A stretch of DNA of 64,000 nt from Pseudomonas jessenii (GCF_002236115.1 NZ_NIWT01000002.1:1-64000); one strand, 5' to 3'. Numbered from the stretch's first letter, positions 44,963-54,402 are shown. Program-made: numbers and translations. Notes: generated by a model from the sequence alone, not told the origin.

Positions 44963-46294
44963 TCAGAACTTGGCTTCGGCATCCAGTTGCAGGGTGTTGA
45001 TGTCCGAATCGGTTTTCTTGATGTTGGCGTTGGTCTGGTCCGAGGTCGCCATGTAGTAGGTCGCGCCCAGGGTGAAGTTCTTGTCCAGTTCGTAGCTCAC
45101 TTTCAGCTTGCTTCCTCGCGAACCGGTGAAGCCGTTGGCGAAGTCGGAGTCGGTGAAGGCGCCCACCACAGCGTTACGCTGTACGTCGCGGTAGTTGTAG
45201 TCCACGCCGAAGCCGTAGAGCTTGGTCTTGACACCGGCCAACCAGCCAGTGTCCTGGTCGTTGCTGGCATCGGCGTTGTTGACGTACTGACCGTACAGCG
45301 ACAGCGGTACTGGCAGGTTGGAGAAGTCCAGCTGGCCAAAGCCTTCGTACAGTTTGAACTGTTCGCCCGGGCTGTTGCCGTTGACGGCCAATGCGCACGG
45401 CGTGGTGACGGTGCCGCTGGTAGGGCAGGCGCTGCTGTCATCGTTGTCGTAGGCGTAGAGACTGCCGCCCAAGGTCATTTTCATGCTGTCGGTGATGGCG
45501 AAGCGACCACCCAACTGGCCGGCATACAGGCGCAGGTCGTGTTTGAACTGCACGCCTTCACCGTCGACGTTGTCCTTGAGGGTGTAGTGACCGGCGCTAC
45601 CGAACAGCTCGGTGCTGCCGCTCAGCGGGTACTTGTAGGTAACGGCCAGACCTTCCGGGCTGATGTCGCTATCCCAGATGATGTCGCCCATGCTCACCCA
45701 TTGTTGCGGCATCTTGCCGCCAACCAGGTGCAGGTTCTTGATCGCGTCCGGGTGGTAGTCGACGTAACCCTGGTCCAGCCAGATCTGCTTCTTGTCGAAG
45801 TAGTTGTCCAGGCTCTGGTTGGTGGATCGAGCGTCGTCGTTGTTGCCGGTGGCGATACGGATACCGGTGTCGACTTGCGGGTTGATTTCGGTGTAGGCAC
45901 CCAGGCGGGCACGAATGCGCTGACGGTCCTGGTCTTTGTTGTTGGATACGCCATCGTTGTGGACGGTTTCCTGACGGAAGCGCACGTCGCCCTTGAACTG
46001 GGTCTTGGCAGCCCAGGCCAGTTTCTGGTCGAAAGCGCTCAGTGTGTCGGTTTTCTTCGCGGTGGCCGCAATTTGCTCGTTGGTCTCTTGCTGAGCCTGA
46101 CGGGCGATCTGCTGTTCTTTCTGATCCCTGGCCAGCTCGGCTTGCAGTTCGCTGTACTGCGCGCTGGTGATCGAGCCGTTAGCCTTGAGCATGTCGAGCA
46201 GTTTGGCGTCGACTGCGGCACTGGCCGGAACACTCATGGCCAGCAACAGGCCACCGCACAAGGCCGCCGCAGTTTTCGTGGAAGCAAGACGCAT
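44963..46294 (-). CDS. Putative outer-membrane porin
   Basis: 443-residue protein with a signal peptide (cleaved near VPASAAVDA), a short N-terminal helix-rich region with a coiled-coil pattern (AELARDQKEQQIARQAQQET, about residues 50-75) and a beta-barrel rich in Gly, Tyr and aromatic residues, ending in LDAEAKF. This is the putative-porin family found in Pseudomonas, in which the coiled segment precedes the barrel. ATG 46294 has GGAG upstream. A GTCAT-N4-ATGAC dyad (46445-46458) lies about 150 bp upstream. The transported solute is unknown. Confidence 0.85.
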   Translation of the reverse strand: MRLASTKTAAALCGGLLLAMSVPASAAVDAKLLDMLKANGSITSAQYSELQAELARDQKEQQIARQAQQETNEQIAATAKKTDTLSAFDQKLAWAAKTQFKGDVRFRQETVHNDGVSNNKDQDRQRIRARLGAYTEINPQVDTGIRIATGNNDDARSTNQSLDNYFDKKQIWLDQGYVDYHPDAIKNLHLVGGKMPQQWVSMGDIIWDSDISPEGLAVTYKYPLSGSTELFGSAGHYTLKDNVDGEGVQFKHDLRLYAGQLGGRFAITDSMKMTLGGSLYAYDNDDSSACPTSGTVTTPCALAVNGNSPGEQFKLYEGFGQLDFSNLPVPLSLYGQYVNNADASNDQDTGWLAGVKTKLYGFGVDYNYRDVQRNAVVGAFTDSDFANGFTGSRGSKLKVSYELDKNFTLGATYYMATSDQTNANIKKTDSDINTLQLDAEAKF

Positions 46295-46575
46295 ATCAAT
46301 CTCCGAAGATGAGAGGGGATGACAGAGCCATCCGGGACACAACCGACCATAAGGGGGCGGAAAACAGTGGCCGGGTATAACCCGGCGCTCTAAAAACAGG
46401 CGCCAGTATCGCGATGGTTTATTACAGGGCGGTGGCAATGTGATGTCATGTCGATGACGATACAAAGCTGCCGTGAACTATTGAGTTAGAGCGCTGTCGT
46501 CGTTTTGCCCGTGTGCATTGCAGAGCGATAGGCGATACTCGCGGGGCTTTCACGCCATGAAGAGTGAGGATGGTG

Positions 46576-47700
46576 ATGCCGTTGCAACGCCTGCAAAAAC
46601 TGTCAGAAATCGCCCCGCAGACGTGGGACGCACTGGTGCCCGAGACTCAGCCTTTTCTGCGTCACGCCTTTTTGAGCGCACTGGAAGACAGCGGCAGCGT
46701 CGGACCCCATACCGGCTGGCAGCCCGAGCATTTATTGCACGTCGAAGGGGATCGACTGATCGCCGCGCTGCCCGGTTATCGCAAGTGGCATTCCTATGGC
46801 GAGTACGTGTTCGATCACGCCTGGGCCGATGCCTGTGAACGTGCCGGCATCGACTACTACCCCAAGCTGTTGGGCGCGGTGCCGTTCAGTCCGGTCACCG
46901 GGCCGCGGTTGTTGGCGGCCACGGTCGATGACGGCTTCGAGTTGTTGAAAAGCCTGCCGGGCTACCTGGAGCTTGAAGGGCTCTCCAGTGCCCACATCAA
47001 TTTCACCGATCCGTTCACCGACGCGGCACTGAGCGAGCAACCGGGCTGGCTGCAGCGCGTTGGCTGTCAATACCACTGGCAGAATCGCGGCTACCGGGAT
47101 TTCCAGGACTTCCTCGACGTGCTCAGTTCGCGCAAGCGCAAACAGATGCGCAAGGAGCGCGAGCAGGTGGCCGGCCAGGGCTTCGAATTCGAATGGCTGG
47201 AGGGGCGGGAACTGAGCCAGGCGCAATGGGATTTCGTCTATGCCTGCTACGCCAATACGTACGCGGTGCGCCGGCAAGCGCCGTACCTGACGCGGGAGTT
47301 TTTCAGCCTGCTGGCCGAGCGCATGCCGGAGTCGATTCGCGTGGTACTGGCCAAACAGGATTCAAGGCCGGTGGCGATGGCGTTCAGTCTGGTGGGGGGC
47401 GACAGCTTTTATGGCCGTTACTGGGGATGCCTGGCAGAGTTCGACCGCCTGCATTTCGAGACCTGTTTCTACCAGGGCATGGACTATGCCATTGCCAACG
47501 GTTTCCAGCGTTTCGATGCCGGAGCCCAGGGCGAGCACAAACTGATTCGCGGATTCGAGCCAGTCATTACGCATTCCTGGCACTACTTGCGGCATTCGGG
47601 ATTGAAAGCTGCGGTGAAAGACTTCCTGGAGCAGGAGCGGTTGGGGGTGCTGGCTTATGCGGAGGATGCGAAGTCAGCCTTGCCTTATCGACAAGGCTGA
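46576..47700 (+). CDS. GNAT/FemAB-like acyltransferase family protein
   Basis: 374-residue protein that fits the peptidogalycan biosynthesis/DUF482 type, two GNAT-like lobes with FemAB resemblance. Conserved stretches are QPFLRHAFLSALEDSG near the start, GPRLLAATVDDGFELL, RKRKQMRKEREQVAGQGF and the C-terminal FQRFDAGAQGEHKLIRGFEPV. It probably transfers an acyl or aminoacyl group, but no reaction is shown for the family. ATG 46576 lies 5 nt after GTGAGGA, so it is preferred over ATG 46570. It is convergent with aqpZ and ends 11 bp from it. Confidence 0.85.
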   Translation: MPLQRLQKLSEIAPQTWDALVPETQPFLRHAFLSALEDSGSVGPHTGWQPEHLLHVEGDRLIAALPGYRKWHSYGEYVFDHAWADACERAGIDYYPKLLGAVPFSPVTGPRLLAATVDDGFELLKSLPGYLELEGLSSAHINFTDPFTDAALSEQPGWLQRVGCQYHWQNRGYRDFQDFLDVLSSRKRKQMRKEREQVAGQGFEFEWLEGRELSQAQWDFVYACYANTYAVRRQAPYLTREFFSLLAERMPESIRVVLAKQDSRPVAMAFSLVGGDSFYGRYWGCLAEFDRLHFETCFYQGMDYAIANGFQRFDAGAQGEHKLIRGFEPVITHSWHYLRHSGLKAAVKDFLEQERLGVLAYAEDAKSALPYRQG

Positions 47701-47711
47701 ACTTCAGCGTG

Positions 47712-48410
47712 TCAGCTTTCTTCCTTGCCCAGCCAGCGATACAGCACGCCACCGACCACTGCACCCAGTAGCGGCGCGACCCAGAACATCCACAGTTGTT
47801 GAATCGCCCAGCCGCCGACGATCAGCGCCGGGCCGGTGCTGCGCGCCGGGTTGACTGAAGTGTTGGTGACCGGGATCGAGATCAGGTGGATCAGCGTCAG
47901 CCCCAGGCCGATGGCAATGGGTGCCAGTCCTGCCGGTGCACGTTTGTCGGTGGCGCCGAGGATGATCAGGATGAACATCGCGGTCATCACCAGTTCACAG
48001 ACAAACCCTGCCGCCATCGAATAGCCGCCAGGCGAGTGTTCGCCGTAGCCGTTGGACGCCAGGCCTCCCGCCAGTTCGAAGCCGGGTTTGCCGCTGGCAA
48101 TGAAGTACAGCAGCGCGGCGGCAATCACACCGCCAATGACCTGGGCAATGATGTAGGCCGGCAATTCCTTGGCCGGAAACCGCCCACCCACCACCAGGCC
48201 GAGGGATACCGCGGGATTGAGATGACAGCCGGAAATATGGCCAATGGCAAAAGCCATGGTCAGCACTGTCAGGCCAAACGCGAAGGACACCCCGAGCAGA
48301 CCGATCCCCACCTCCGGAAAAGCCGCCGCCAACACTGCGCTGCCGCAACCACCCAACACCAGCCAGAACGTACCTACCAACTCAGTCGCCGAACGTTTTA
48401 ACAGAGACAT
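47712..48410 (-). CDS. aqpZ: Aquaporin Z
   Basis: 232-residue water channel with six hydrophobic helices and the two pore half-helices: [12 protein letters not shown] and [14 protein letters not shown], each with NPA. The residues around the selectivity filter are those of AqpZ rather than the glycerol facilitator, as the second loop reads NPARS. Water flux across the inner membrane is the accepted role. A strong terminator for the upstream leftward ABC gene lies about 120 bp before the start, so aqpZ has its own promoter. Confidence 0.95.
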   Translation of the reverse strand: MSLLKRSATELVGTFWLVLGGCGSAVLAAAFPEVGIGLLGVSFAFGLTVLTMAFAIGHISGCHLNPAVSLGLVVGGRFPAKELPAYIIAQVIGGVIAAALLYFIASGKPGFELAGGLASNGYGEHSPGGYSMAAGFVCELVMTAMFILIILGATDKRAPAGLAPIAIGLGLTLIHLISIPVTNTSVNPARSTGPALIVGGWAIQQLWMFWVAPLLGAVVGGVLYRWLGKEES

Positions 48411-48524
48411 AGGAGAGTGCCCTTTCGAGATTATGCTGCCTTGAGCATCCAGCCGATGGACTGCAGAACCATCTCCAGAACGTTGAAGTCAGTACAGCAC
48501 GGTTTTTTCAGAATTCCAGCAGGC

Positions 48525-48570
48525 ACAAAAAACCGCCAGGGCCCGTTGTTGGCGGGCCCTGGCGGTTATT
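48525..48570 (-). terminator. Rho-independent terminator of the ABC transporter gene
   Basis: A perfect 15-bp stem (AACCGCCAGGGCCCG and its complement) with a 7-nt loop is followed on the minus strand by TTTTTT. It ends the leftward transcript coming from 50454 and insulates aqpZ. Confidence 0.93.
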
Positions 48571-48621
48571 TCGATCTTCGGTATGGCGCTCCCACAGGGA
48601 TTGGTGTGTTGATCCAATGGA

Positions 48622-50454
48622 TCAATCGATCCCGACAAACCCACCGGTCTGGTGTTGCCACAACCGCGCATACAAACCGCCATGGGCGAGCAGCTCGGCG
48701 TGGGTTCCGGTTTCGGCGATCTTGCCGTTTTCCAGCACCACCAGCCGGTCCATCCGGGCGATGGTCGAGAGCCGGTGAGCGATGGCGATCACGGTTTTGC
48801 CCTGCATCAGGGTCTCGAGGCTTTCCTGGATCGCCGCTTCGACTTCCGAGTCCAGTGCCGACGTGGCCTCATCCATGATCAGGATCGGCGCGTCCTTGAG
48901 CAGTACCCGGGCGATGGCAATGCGCTGGCGCTGGCCGCCGGAGAGTTTCACCCCGCGCTCACCGACGTGGGCATCGAAACCGGTACGGCCTTCAGCGTCC
49001 GACAACGAAGGAATGAAACCGTCAGCCCGGGCCTTGTGCACCGCTTCCCAAAGTTGGGCGTCGGTGGCGTCGGGTTTGCCATACAGCAGGTTGTCACGGA
49101 TCGAGCGGTGCAGCAGCGAGGTGTCCTGGGTAATCATGCCGATGCGTTCGCGCAGGCTTTCCTGGCTGACGTCGGCGATGTTCTGGCCGTCGATCAGGAT
49201 GCGTCCGCCTTCGACGTCGTACAGGCGCAGCAGCAGGTTCACCAGGGTTGACTTGCCGGCGCCGGAAGGGCCGATCAGGCCGATTTTCTCGCCAGCCTTG
49301 ATGCTCAGGTTGAGGTCGCCGATGATCCCGCTCTGCTTGCCATAGTGGAAATCCACCTGTTCGAAGCGTACTTCGCCGCGGGCCACCGCCAGGGGTTTGG
49401 CCTGGTCGCGGTCGGTGACGCTGACCGGTTGCGAGATGGTCTGCAGACCGTCCTGCACCATGCCGATGTTTTCGAAAATGCCGGTCACCACCCACATGAT
49501 CCAGCCGGACATGTTGACGATGCGGATCACCAGGCCGGTGGCCAGGGCAATCGCCCCGACGCTGATCAACGACTGCGTCCACAACCACAGGGCCAGGCCG
49601 GTGGTGCAGACGATCAGCAAGCCGTTCATGCTGGTGATGACCACGTCCATGCTGGTGACGACACGGCCAGCCAGTTGCGCCTTTTCGGTCTGTTCCTTGA
49701 TCGCTTCGCGGGCGTATTGCTGCTCGAAGTTGGTGTGGGCGAACAATTTCAGGGTGGTGATGTTGGTGTAGCCGTCGACAATCCGCCCCATGAGTTTGGA
49801 GCGCGCATCGGACGCCACCACCGAGCGATCCTTGACCCGTGGCACGAAGTAACAGAGGGCGCCGATGAAGGCGAAGATCCAGGTCAGCAGCGGGATCATC
49901 AGGCGCCAGTCGGCTTCGGCGAACAGCACCAGGGAACTGATGGCGTAGATCAGCACATGCCACAACGCATCCACGGCCTGCACGGCGGAATCGCGCAGTG
50001 AGTTGCCGGTTTGCATGATGCGTTGGGCGATGCGCCCGGCGAAGTCGTTCTGGAAGAAATTCAGGCTCTGCTTGAGCACGTAGCTGTGGTTCTGCCAGCG
50101 GATCATGCTGGTCATGCTGGGGCTCAGGGTCTGGTGTACCAGCAGGTCATGCAGGCCCACGAATATGGGGCGCAGCACCAGCGCAACCACCACCATCCAG
50201 GTCAGTTCGAGGGCGTGATCCTGGAACAGATTGATGTTCGGCGTGCCTTGGGCCAGGTCGATGATACGGCTCAGGTAGCTGAACAACGCCACCTCGATCA
50301 ACGCACCAATCAGGCCGACGATCAGCAGGGCGGCGAAGCTCGGCCAGACCTGCTTGAGGTAATAAGTGTAGAAAGGGAAAACCCGGTCCGGCGGAGACGC
50401 CGTCGGTGCTTCGCGGAAAACATCGATCAGTTTTTCAAAACGGCGATAAAGCAT
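48622..50454 (-). CDS. ABC transporter, fused permease and ATP-binding protein
   Basis: 610-residue half-transporter of the MsbA/exporter type: six membrane helices in the first 330 residues, then the ATPase domain with Walker A GPSGAGKST near residue 397, signature LSGGQRQRIAIAR and Walker B ILIMDEATSALD near 528, followed by HRLSTIARMDRL. It should work as a homodimer exporting an unknown substrate. The ribosome-binding site AGGAG is 24 nt from the ATG, with a GC-rich hairpin in between (see separate entry). It is last in a leftward run with LysR, hydrolase and ppiA, and a strong terminator follows. Confidence 0.92.
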   Translation of the reverse strand: MLYRRFEKLIDVFREAPTASPPDRVFPFYTYYLKQVWPSFAALLIVGLIGALIEVALFSYLSRIIDLAQGTPNINLFQDHALELTWMVVVALVLRPIFVGLHDLLVHQTLSPSMTSMIRWQNHSYVLKQSLNFFQNDFAGRIAQRIMQTGNSLRDSAVQAVDALWHVLIYAISSLVLFAEADWRLMIPLLTWIFAFIGALCYFVPRVKDRSVVASDARSKLMGRIVDGYTNITTLKLFAHTNFEQQYAREAIKEQTEKAQLAGRVVTSMDVVITSMNGLLIVCTTGLALWLWTQSLISVGAIALATGLVIRIVNMSGWIMWVVTGIFENIGMVQDGLQTISQPVSVTDRDQAKPLAVARGEVRFEQVDFHYGKQSGIIGDLNLSIKAGEKIGLIGPSGAGKSTLVNLLLRLYDVEGGRILIDGQNIADVSQESLRERIGMITQDTSLLHRSIRDNLLYGKPDATDAQLWEAVHKARADGFIPSLSDAEGRTGFDAHVGERGVKLSGGQRQRIAIARVLLKDAPILIMDEATSALDSEVEAAIQESLETLMQGKTVIAIAHRLSTIARMDRLVVLENGKIAETGTHAELLAHGGLYARLWQHQTGGFVGID

Positions 50455-50463
50455 TGGTTGTTC

Positions 50464-50483
50464 GCCCGCGAGCGGGCTCTCCT
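50464..50483 (-). promoter_or_regulatory. Hairpin between ribosome-binding site and start codon
   Basis: On the minus strand AGGAG (50483-50479) is followed by GCCCGC-TC-GCGGGC (50477-50464) and then by the ATG at 50454. The linear distance from AGGAG to ATG is 24 nt, too long for normal initiation, but folding the 14-nt hairpin would shorten it to about 10 nt. Confidence 0.5.
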
Positions 50484-50498
50484 TTTAACGTTTTGAGC

Positions 50499-50520
50499 GT
50501 TGCCGGCAAACACCGGCAAC
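50499..50520 (-). terminator. Hairpin between ppiA and the ABC gene
   Basis: GTTGCCGG-TGTTTG-CCGGCAAC forms an 8-bp stem just after ppiA (minus strand). The following TTTT stretch is poor, so it is a weak or partial terminator. Some readthrough into the ABC gene is likely. Confidence 0.5.
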
Positions 50521-50548
50521 GGCTCGGACATCCTTGTCCAGCTTAGTC

Positions 50549-51112
50549 TCAGTCGATGCGCTTGGCTGACTTGATGAACACCGGATCGGCCGGCACGTCG
50601 CGCATACCGTTTTTGCTGGTGGTAGGCGTGTTGACGATGATATCGACCACGTCCATGCCCTTGACCACTTTGGCGAACACGGCGTAGCCGGCGTCGCGGC
50701 CCGGATCAAGGAAATCGTTGTCCTTGACGTTGATGAAGAACTGGCTGGTGGCCGAGTCAGGATCGGAGGTGCGTGCCATCGACAGCGTGCCACGCACGTT
50801 ATGCAGGCCGTTGCTGGCTTCGTTCTTGATCGGGTCCTTGGTCGGTTTCTGCTGCATCGAGGAGGTGAAACCACCGCCCTGGGCCATGAACCCCGGGATC
50901 ACCCGGTGGAAAATCGTGTTGTTGTAGAAGCCACTGTCGACGTACGCAAGGAAGTTCTTGGTACTGATCGGGGCCTTGACCGGGTCCAGTTCGATTTCGA
51001 TCTGGCCGTTGGTGGTGTCCAGCAGCACATGCGGTGCCTTTTCCGGCGTCGCGGCCATCAGGTTGGCGGCAAACAGGACGGTGCCTGCGGCGAGGGCGAT
51101 TTTTTTCAGCAT
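50549..51112 (-). CDS. ppiA: Periplasmic peptidyl-prolyl isomerase (cyclophilin)
   Basis: 187-residue cyclophilin with a signal peptide ([20 protein letters not shown]). The catalytic core is recognisable from [33 protein letters not shown] and the final [17 protein letters not shown]. It speeds cis-trans isomerisation at proline during folding in the periplasm. The ATG is 3 bp after the hydrolase stop, so its ribosome-binding site (AGGAT) lies in that gene and translation is probably coupled. Confidence 0.94.
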   Translation of the reverse strand: MLKKIALAAGTVLFAANLMAATPEKAPHVLLDTTNGQIEIELDPVKAPISTKNFLAYVDSGFYNNTIFHRVIPGFMAQGGGFTSSMQQKPTKDPIKNEASNGLHNVRGTLSMARTSDPDSATSQFFINVKDNDFLDPGRDAGYAVFAKVVKGMDVVDIIVNTPTTSKNGMRDVPADPVFIKSAKRID

Positions 51113-51115
51113 GGG

Positions 51116-51919
51116 TCAGTGATCCTGAGTGGTGGTGTCGACTGCGGTCAGAAACTCCAGCAGCGTCTGGTTGAAGTGTTCCGGCTGGTCCAGCGGCGTG
51201 GCGTGGCGTGAATCGGCGATCACCACCAGCCGCGCGTCGGGCAGCAGTTTTACGTAGTTTTCCTTCAGCGCCACCGGTGTGTAGTCACGGTCGGCGCTGA
51301 CGATGAGGGTTGGACAGGTGACCTTCGAAAGTCGTTCCTGGACTCCCCAGCCGACAATGGCATTGAAGCTGGCGAGATAAGCATGTTTGTCGTTTTTTGC
51401 CCAGCGTTCGGCCATTTTTTGTCGCAAATCGGCCTGCTCGGGTTTGGGGAACAGCTTGCCGCCCAGTGCCTTGCCAATGGTGCGCAGGCTGAGTGCGTGC
51501 ATCAGGCTCCAGCGCTTGAACCACTGCCAGTAGTCATCGCGGCTGCGCAGCTTGACCTCGGGCGCGCTGTTGACGATGCACAGGCTCTTGAGCAGTTGCG
51601 GCTGATCCACGCCCAGCTGGAAGCCGATCATGCCGCCCATGGACAGGCCGACATAGTGTGCCGGACCGAGATTGAGGTGTTCGATCAGTGCAATCAGGTC
51701 AGCGCTGAATCCGGCGATGCTGTAGCGCTCTTGGGGCTTGTCCGAACGGCCATGACCACGCACATCCGGGACGATCACCCGGTAGCGGGTAGCAAGTGCC
51801 GGGATCTGTTTTTCCCAGTCCAGGGTGCTGGAGCCGAGGCCGTGGACCAGCAGCAGCGGAGTGCCGTGACCATATTCCTCATAGTGCAGGTTACAACCTT
51901 CGTGTTCGAAATAGGCCAT
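51116..51919 (-). CDS. Alpha/beta hydrolase
   Basis: 267-residue alpha/beta hydrolase. The oxyanion-hole motif LVHGLGSS, the nucleophile Ser93 in GLSMGG, an Asp near SADRDYTP and the His near ADSRHATPLDQPEHF give the usual triad. There is no signal peptide, so it acts in the cytosol. The fold is close to PcaD-type lactonases and esterases, but the substrate is not known. It lies 14 bp after the LysR gene and directly before ppiA on the same strand. Confidence 0.9.
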   Translation of the reverse strand: MAYFEHEGCNLHYEEYGHGTPLLLVHGLGSSTLDWEKQIPALATRYRVIVPDVRGHGRSDKPQERYSIAGFSADLIALIEHLNLGPAHYVGLSMGGMIGFQLGVDQPQLLKSLCIVNSAPEVKLRSRDDYWQWFKRWSLMHALSLRTIGKALGGKLFPKPEQADLRQKMAERWAKNDKHAYLASFNAIVGWGVQERLSKVTCPTLIVSADRDYTPVALKENYVKLLPDARLVVIADSRHATPLDQPEHFNQTLLEFLTAVDTTTQDH

Positions 51920-51933
51920 GCATACACTCCGTG

Positions 51934-52857
51934 TCAGGCTTGTTCGGGGGCGGCGAACGGTGCGTCCAGTGGTGCGGTGTCAAACGTACGCAGCAGTTCG
52001 ATGAGAATCTGCGTGGCCGGCCCCAGCGGTTTGTCCTTGTTCGAATACAGGTAAAAGCTCGGGTTACGGCTGCCGCCCTGATCCAACGGTAGCAGCTTGA
52101 GCGTACCTTCCTTGAGTTCCCGTTCGATCATGTGCCTGGGCAGCCAGGCAAAACCCAGGCCGCTGCCGACGAAGGTCGCGGCGGTGGCCAGGCTGCCGAC
52201 GGTCCAGCGCTGTTCGGCACCGAGCCAGCCGACGTCCCGTGGTTGCTGGCGGCCCGAGTCGCGGATCACCACTTGCATCTGGCTTTCCAGGTCCTGGAAG
52301 CTCAGTTCGCGGTTGAGGCGGTGCAGGGGATGCTCCGGATGGGCAACCGCAACGAACTCGACATCGCTCAACTCCGCGCCCAGGTAACCGGGAATACTGA
52401 AACCCGTGATGGCCAGGTCGGCCACGCCTTCGAGCAGGACTTCCTCCACGCCAGACAGCACTTCCTCGCGCAGGCGCACCCGGCAGCCACGGCTTTGCGG
52501 CATGAACGCGGTCAAGGCGCGGACGAGGCGGGCGCTTGGGTAAGCGGCATCGACCACCAGGCGCACTTCGGCTTCCCAGCCCTGCTCCATGTGATGGGCC
52601 AGGTCTTCGAGTTGACTGGCCTGTTTCACCAGTTGCCGGGAACGGCGCAACAGCACCCCGCCGGCTTCGGTCAGCACGGCTTTGCGTCCGTCGATACGCA
52701 GCAACGGCACGCCGAGTTGATCCTGCATGCGGGCCACGGTGTAGCTGACTGACGATTGCGAGCGATGCAGCGCCTCGGCGGCCTGGGCGAAACCACCGTG
52801 ATCGACCACGGCTTGCAGCGTTCGCCATTGATCGAGGGTCACGCGGGGCGCTTTCAT
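51934..52857 (-). CDS. LysR-family transcriptional regulator
   Basis: 307-residue LysR protein starting MKAPRVTLDQWRTLQAVVDH, with the helix-turn-helix at about residues 8-65 (QSSVSYTVARMQDQLG) and the effector domain with LPRHMIERELKEGTL near residue 240. It is the first gene of the leftward run to the hydrolase, ppiA and ABC genes. In P. aeruginosa a LysR gene of similar type lies beside azoR1, and azoR is 600 bp away here, so azoR is a plausible target. Confidence 0.9.
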   Translation of the reverse strand: MKAPRVTLDQWRTLQAVVDHGGFAQAAEALHRSQSSVSYTVARMQDQLGVPLLRIDGRKAVLTEAGGVLLRRSRQLVKQASQLEDLAHHMEQGWEAEVRLVVDAAYPSARLVRALTAFMPQSRGCRVRLREEVLSGVEEVLLEGVADLAITGFSIPGYLGAELSDVEFVAVAHPEHPLHRLNRELSFQDLESQMQVVIRDSGRQQPRDVGWLGAEQRWTVGSLATAATFVGSGLGFAWLPRHMIERELKEGTLKLLPLDQGGSRNPSFYLYSNKDKPLGPATQILIELLRTFDTAPLDAPFAAPEQA

Positions 52858-52906
52858 GTTGAACTCCTCTTGTCCTAAGCTGGCAGCCCTAATTGGAGGC
52901 TGCTGA

Positions 52907-53221
52907 ATGAAAAAATTCTGTTGTGTGCTGCTGGCGCTGCTGCCGCTGACGGCGATGGCTTACCCGATCGATGTGAAAAAAGACCTCAACGGCATGAAGA
53001 TCGATTACCAGACCTACGACACGGATAACGACATCGGATCCATCCAGGTGGCCAACTACGGCGACGTCGATGCCAGCTGCAAGGTTGTTTTCATCAATGG
53101 CCCGGAAGCCCCGCGTACCCGCAAGATCGACGTACCGGCCGGCAAGCACAAAAATGCCACCGCCAAGTTCACCCGCAGCATCATCAAGCTGCGCATCGAA
53201 CTGACCTGCACTCCGAAATGA
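52907..53221 (+). CDS. Small secreted protein of unknown function
   Basis: 104-residue protein with a signal peptide (MKKFCCVLLALLPLTAMAYP, cleaved after AMA). The mature part of about 85 residues is beta-rich and has two Cys (ASCKVVF and LTCTPK) that could form a disulfide. It starts at ATG behind TGGAGG. It lies between the LysR gene and azoR but is separated from azoR by a REPIN and a long gap. No family was recognised; a periplasmic binding or structural role is a guess. Confidence 0.78.
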   Translation: MKKFCCVLLALLPLTAMAYPIDVKKDLNGMKIDYQTYDTDNDIGSIQVANYGDVDASCKVVFINGPEAPRTRKIDVPAGKHKNATAKFTRSIIKLRIELTCTPK

Positions 53222-53231
53222 AATCAATCCC

Positions 53232-53324
53232 CCTGTGGGAGCGAGCTTGCTCGCGATAGCGGTGTGTCAGGCAACAGAAAAATTGAATGACATGACGCCT
53301 CGCGAGCAAGCTCGCTCCTACAGG
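53232..53324. repeat. REPIN, 42-nt interior class (slightly diverged)
   Basis: Two inverted REP copies, the right one starting CTCGCGAG instead of ATCGCGAG and ending CTCCTAC. The interior is 41-42 nt and reads AAAAATTGAATGAC where the others read TGTTGA. Confidence 0.9.
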
Positions 53325-53457
53325 GGGTAGTGCATGCTGAGCTTATAAACGAATTTATTGATGGGTTATAGCAGTTATTTGCGCTTTTTCATCGATATGA
53401 CTCTGTTTAACCTTCACTCCATCGACCTACAGCATTCTCAGATGGAGGCTACATCCC

Positions 53458-54057
53458 ATGTCCCGCGTTCTGATCATCGAAAGCAGTGCCCGTCAGCAAG
53501 ACTCGGTTTCCCGCCAACTGACCCAGACGTTCATCAGCCAGTGGAAAGCCGCTCACCCGAATGACCAGATCACCGTCCGGGACCTGGCCGTCAAGCCGGT
53601 GCCGCACCTGGACATCAACCTGCTGGGTGGCTGGATGAAACCCGCCGAACAGCGCAGCGACATCGAACAGGCATCCCTGGAACGTTCCAACCAGTTGACC
53701 GACGAATTGCTTGCCGCCGATGTACTGGTCATGGCCGCGCCCATGTACAACTTTGCGATCCCCAGCACCCTGAAAGCCTGGCTCGACCATGTACTGCGTG
53801 CCGGCGTGACCTTCAAGTACACCGAAACCGGTCCCCAAGGCCTGCTCAGCGGCAAGCGTGCGTATGTGTTGACGGCTCGCGGCGGCATCTATGCCGGCAG
53901 CACCGCCGATCACCAGGAACCGTACCTGCGTCAGGTCATGGGTTTCATCGGCATCCACGACGTGACGTTCATCCACGCCGAAGGCATGAACCTGGGCGGT
54001 GACTTCCAGGAGAAAGGCCTGAACCAGGCGAACGCCAAGCTTTCGCAAGTGGCCTGA
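53458..54057 (+). CDS. azoR: FMN-dependent NADH-azoreductase
   Basis: 199-residue flavodoxin-like quinone/azo reductase. The FMN phosphate loop is IIESSARQQDSVSR near the start, followed by MAAPMYNFAIPSTLKAWLDHV, the diagnostic azoreductase motif, and TARGGIYAGS. It reduces quinones and azo compounds with NADH. ATG 53458 has GGAGG 8 nt upstream. A strong terminator follows at 54166. It is near a LysR gene that may control it. Confidence 0.95.
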   Translation: MSRVLIIESSARQQDSVSRQLTQTFISQWKAAHPNDQITVRDLAVKPVPHLDINLLGGWMKPAEQRSDIEQASLERSNQLTDELLAADVLVMAAPMYNFAIPSTLKAWLDHVLRAGVTFKYTETGPQGLLSGKRAYVLTARGGIYAGSTADHQEPYLRQVMGFIGIHDVTFIHAEGMNLGGDFQEKGLNQANAKLSQVA

Positions 54058-54165
54058 CCGGTTAATCGCCAGATAATCGCTGGATGGTTTAGTGACCTGG
54101 CGCAACCCTTCAAGCCTGTACGCGCATCGAACCTCCCTTCGCACTTGTTGCTCCTGAGTGCCCTG

Positions 54166-54204
54166 GCCCGATTGAACGCTTTAGCGAGATCGGGCTTTTT
54201 TTTT
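54166..54204 (+). terminator. Rho-independent terminator of azoR
   Basis: GCCCGAT and ATCGGGC pair around a 16-nt loop and are followed by nine T. It lies about 110 bp after the azoR stop. Confidence 0.9.
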
Positions 54205-54234
54205 GCCTGCGATTTAACCAACACCGACAAAACC

Positions 54235-54325
54235 CTGTGGGAGCGAGCTTGCTCGCGATGACGGAGTGTCAGTCGACAATGATGTTGAATGATCCACCGC
54301 TATCGCGAGCAAGCTCGCTCCCACA
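54235..54325. repeat. REPIN, 42-nt interior class
   Basis: Two inverted REP copies with a 42-nt interior containing TGATGTTGAATGATC. It lies between the azoR terminator and the next EamA gene. Confidence 0.93.
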
Positions 54326-54402
54326 AGGAATTTGTATTATTTGGGTGTTCGCGATCAGCAGCAAAACCCGCTATCGTCGCCGCCATTCGAAATGAGGCGA
54401 GC

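Noticed and set aside
44987..46312. Long plus-strand open frame opposite the porin gene
   Set aside because: Shadow of the porin codons; Val/Gly-rich with no signal peptide or domain.
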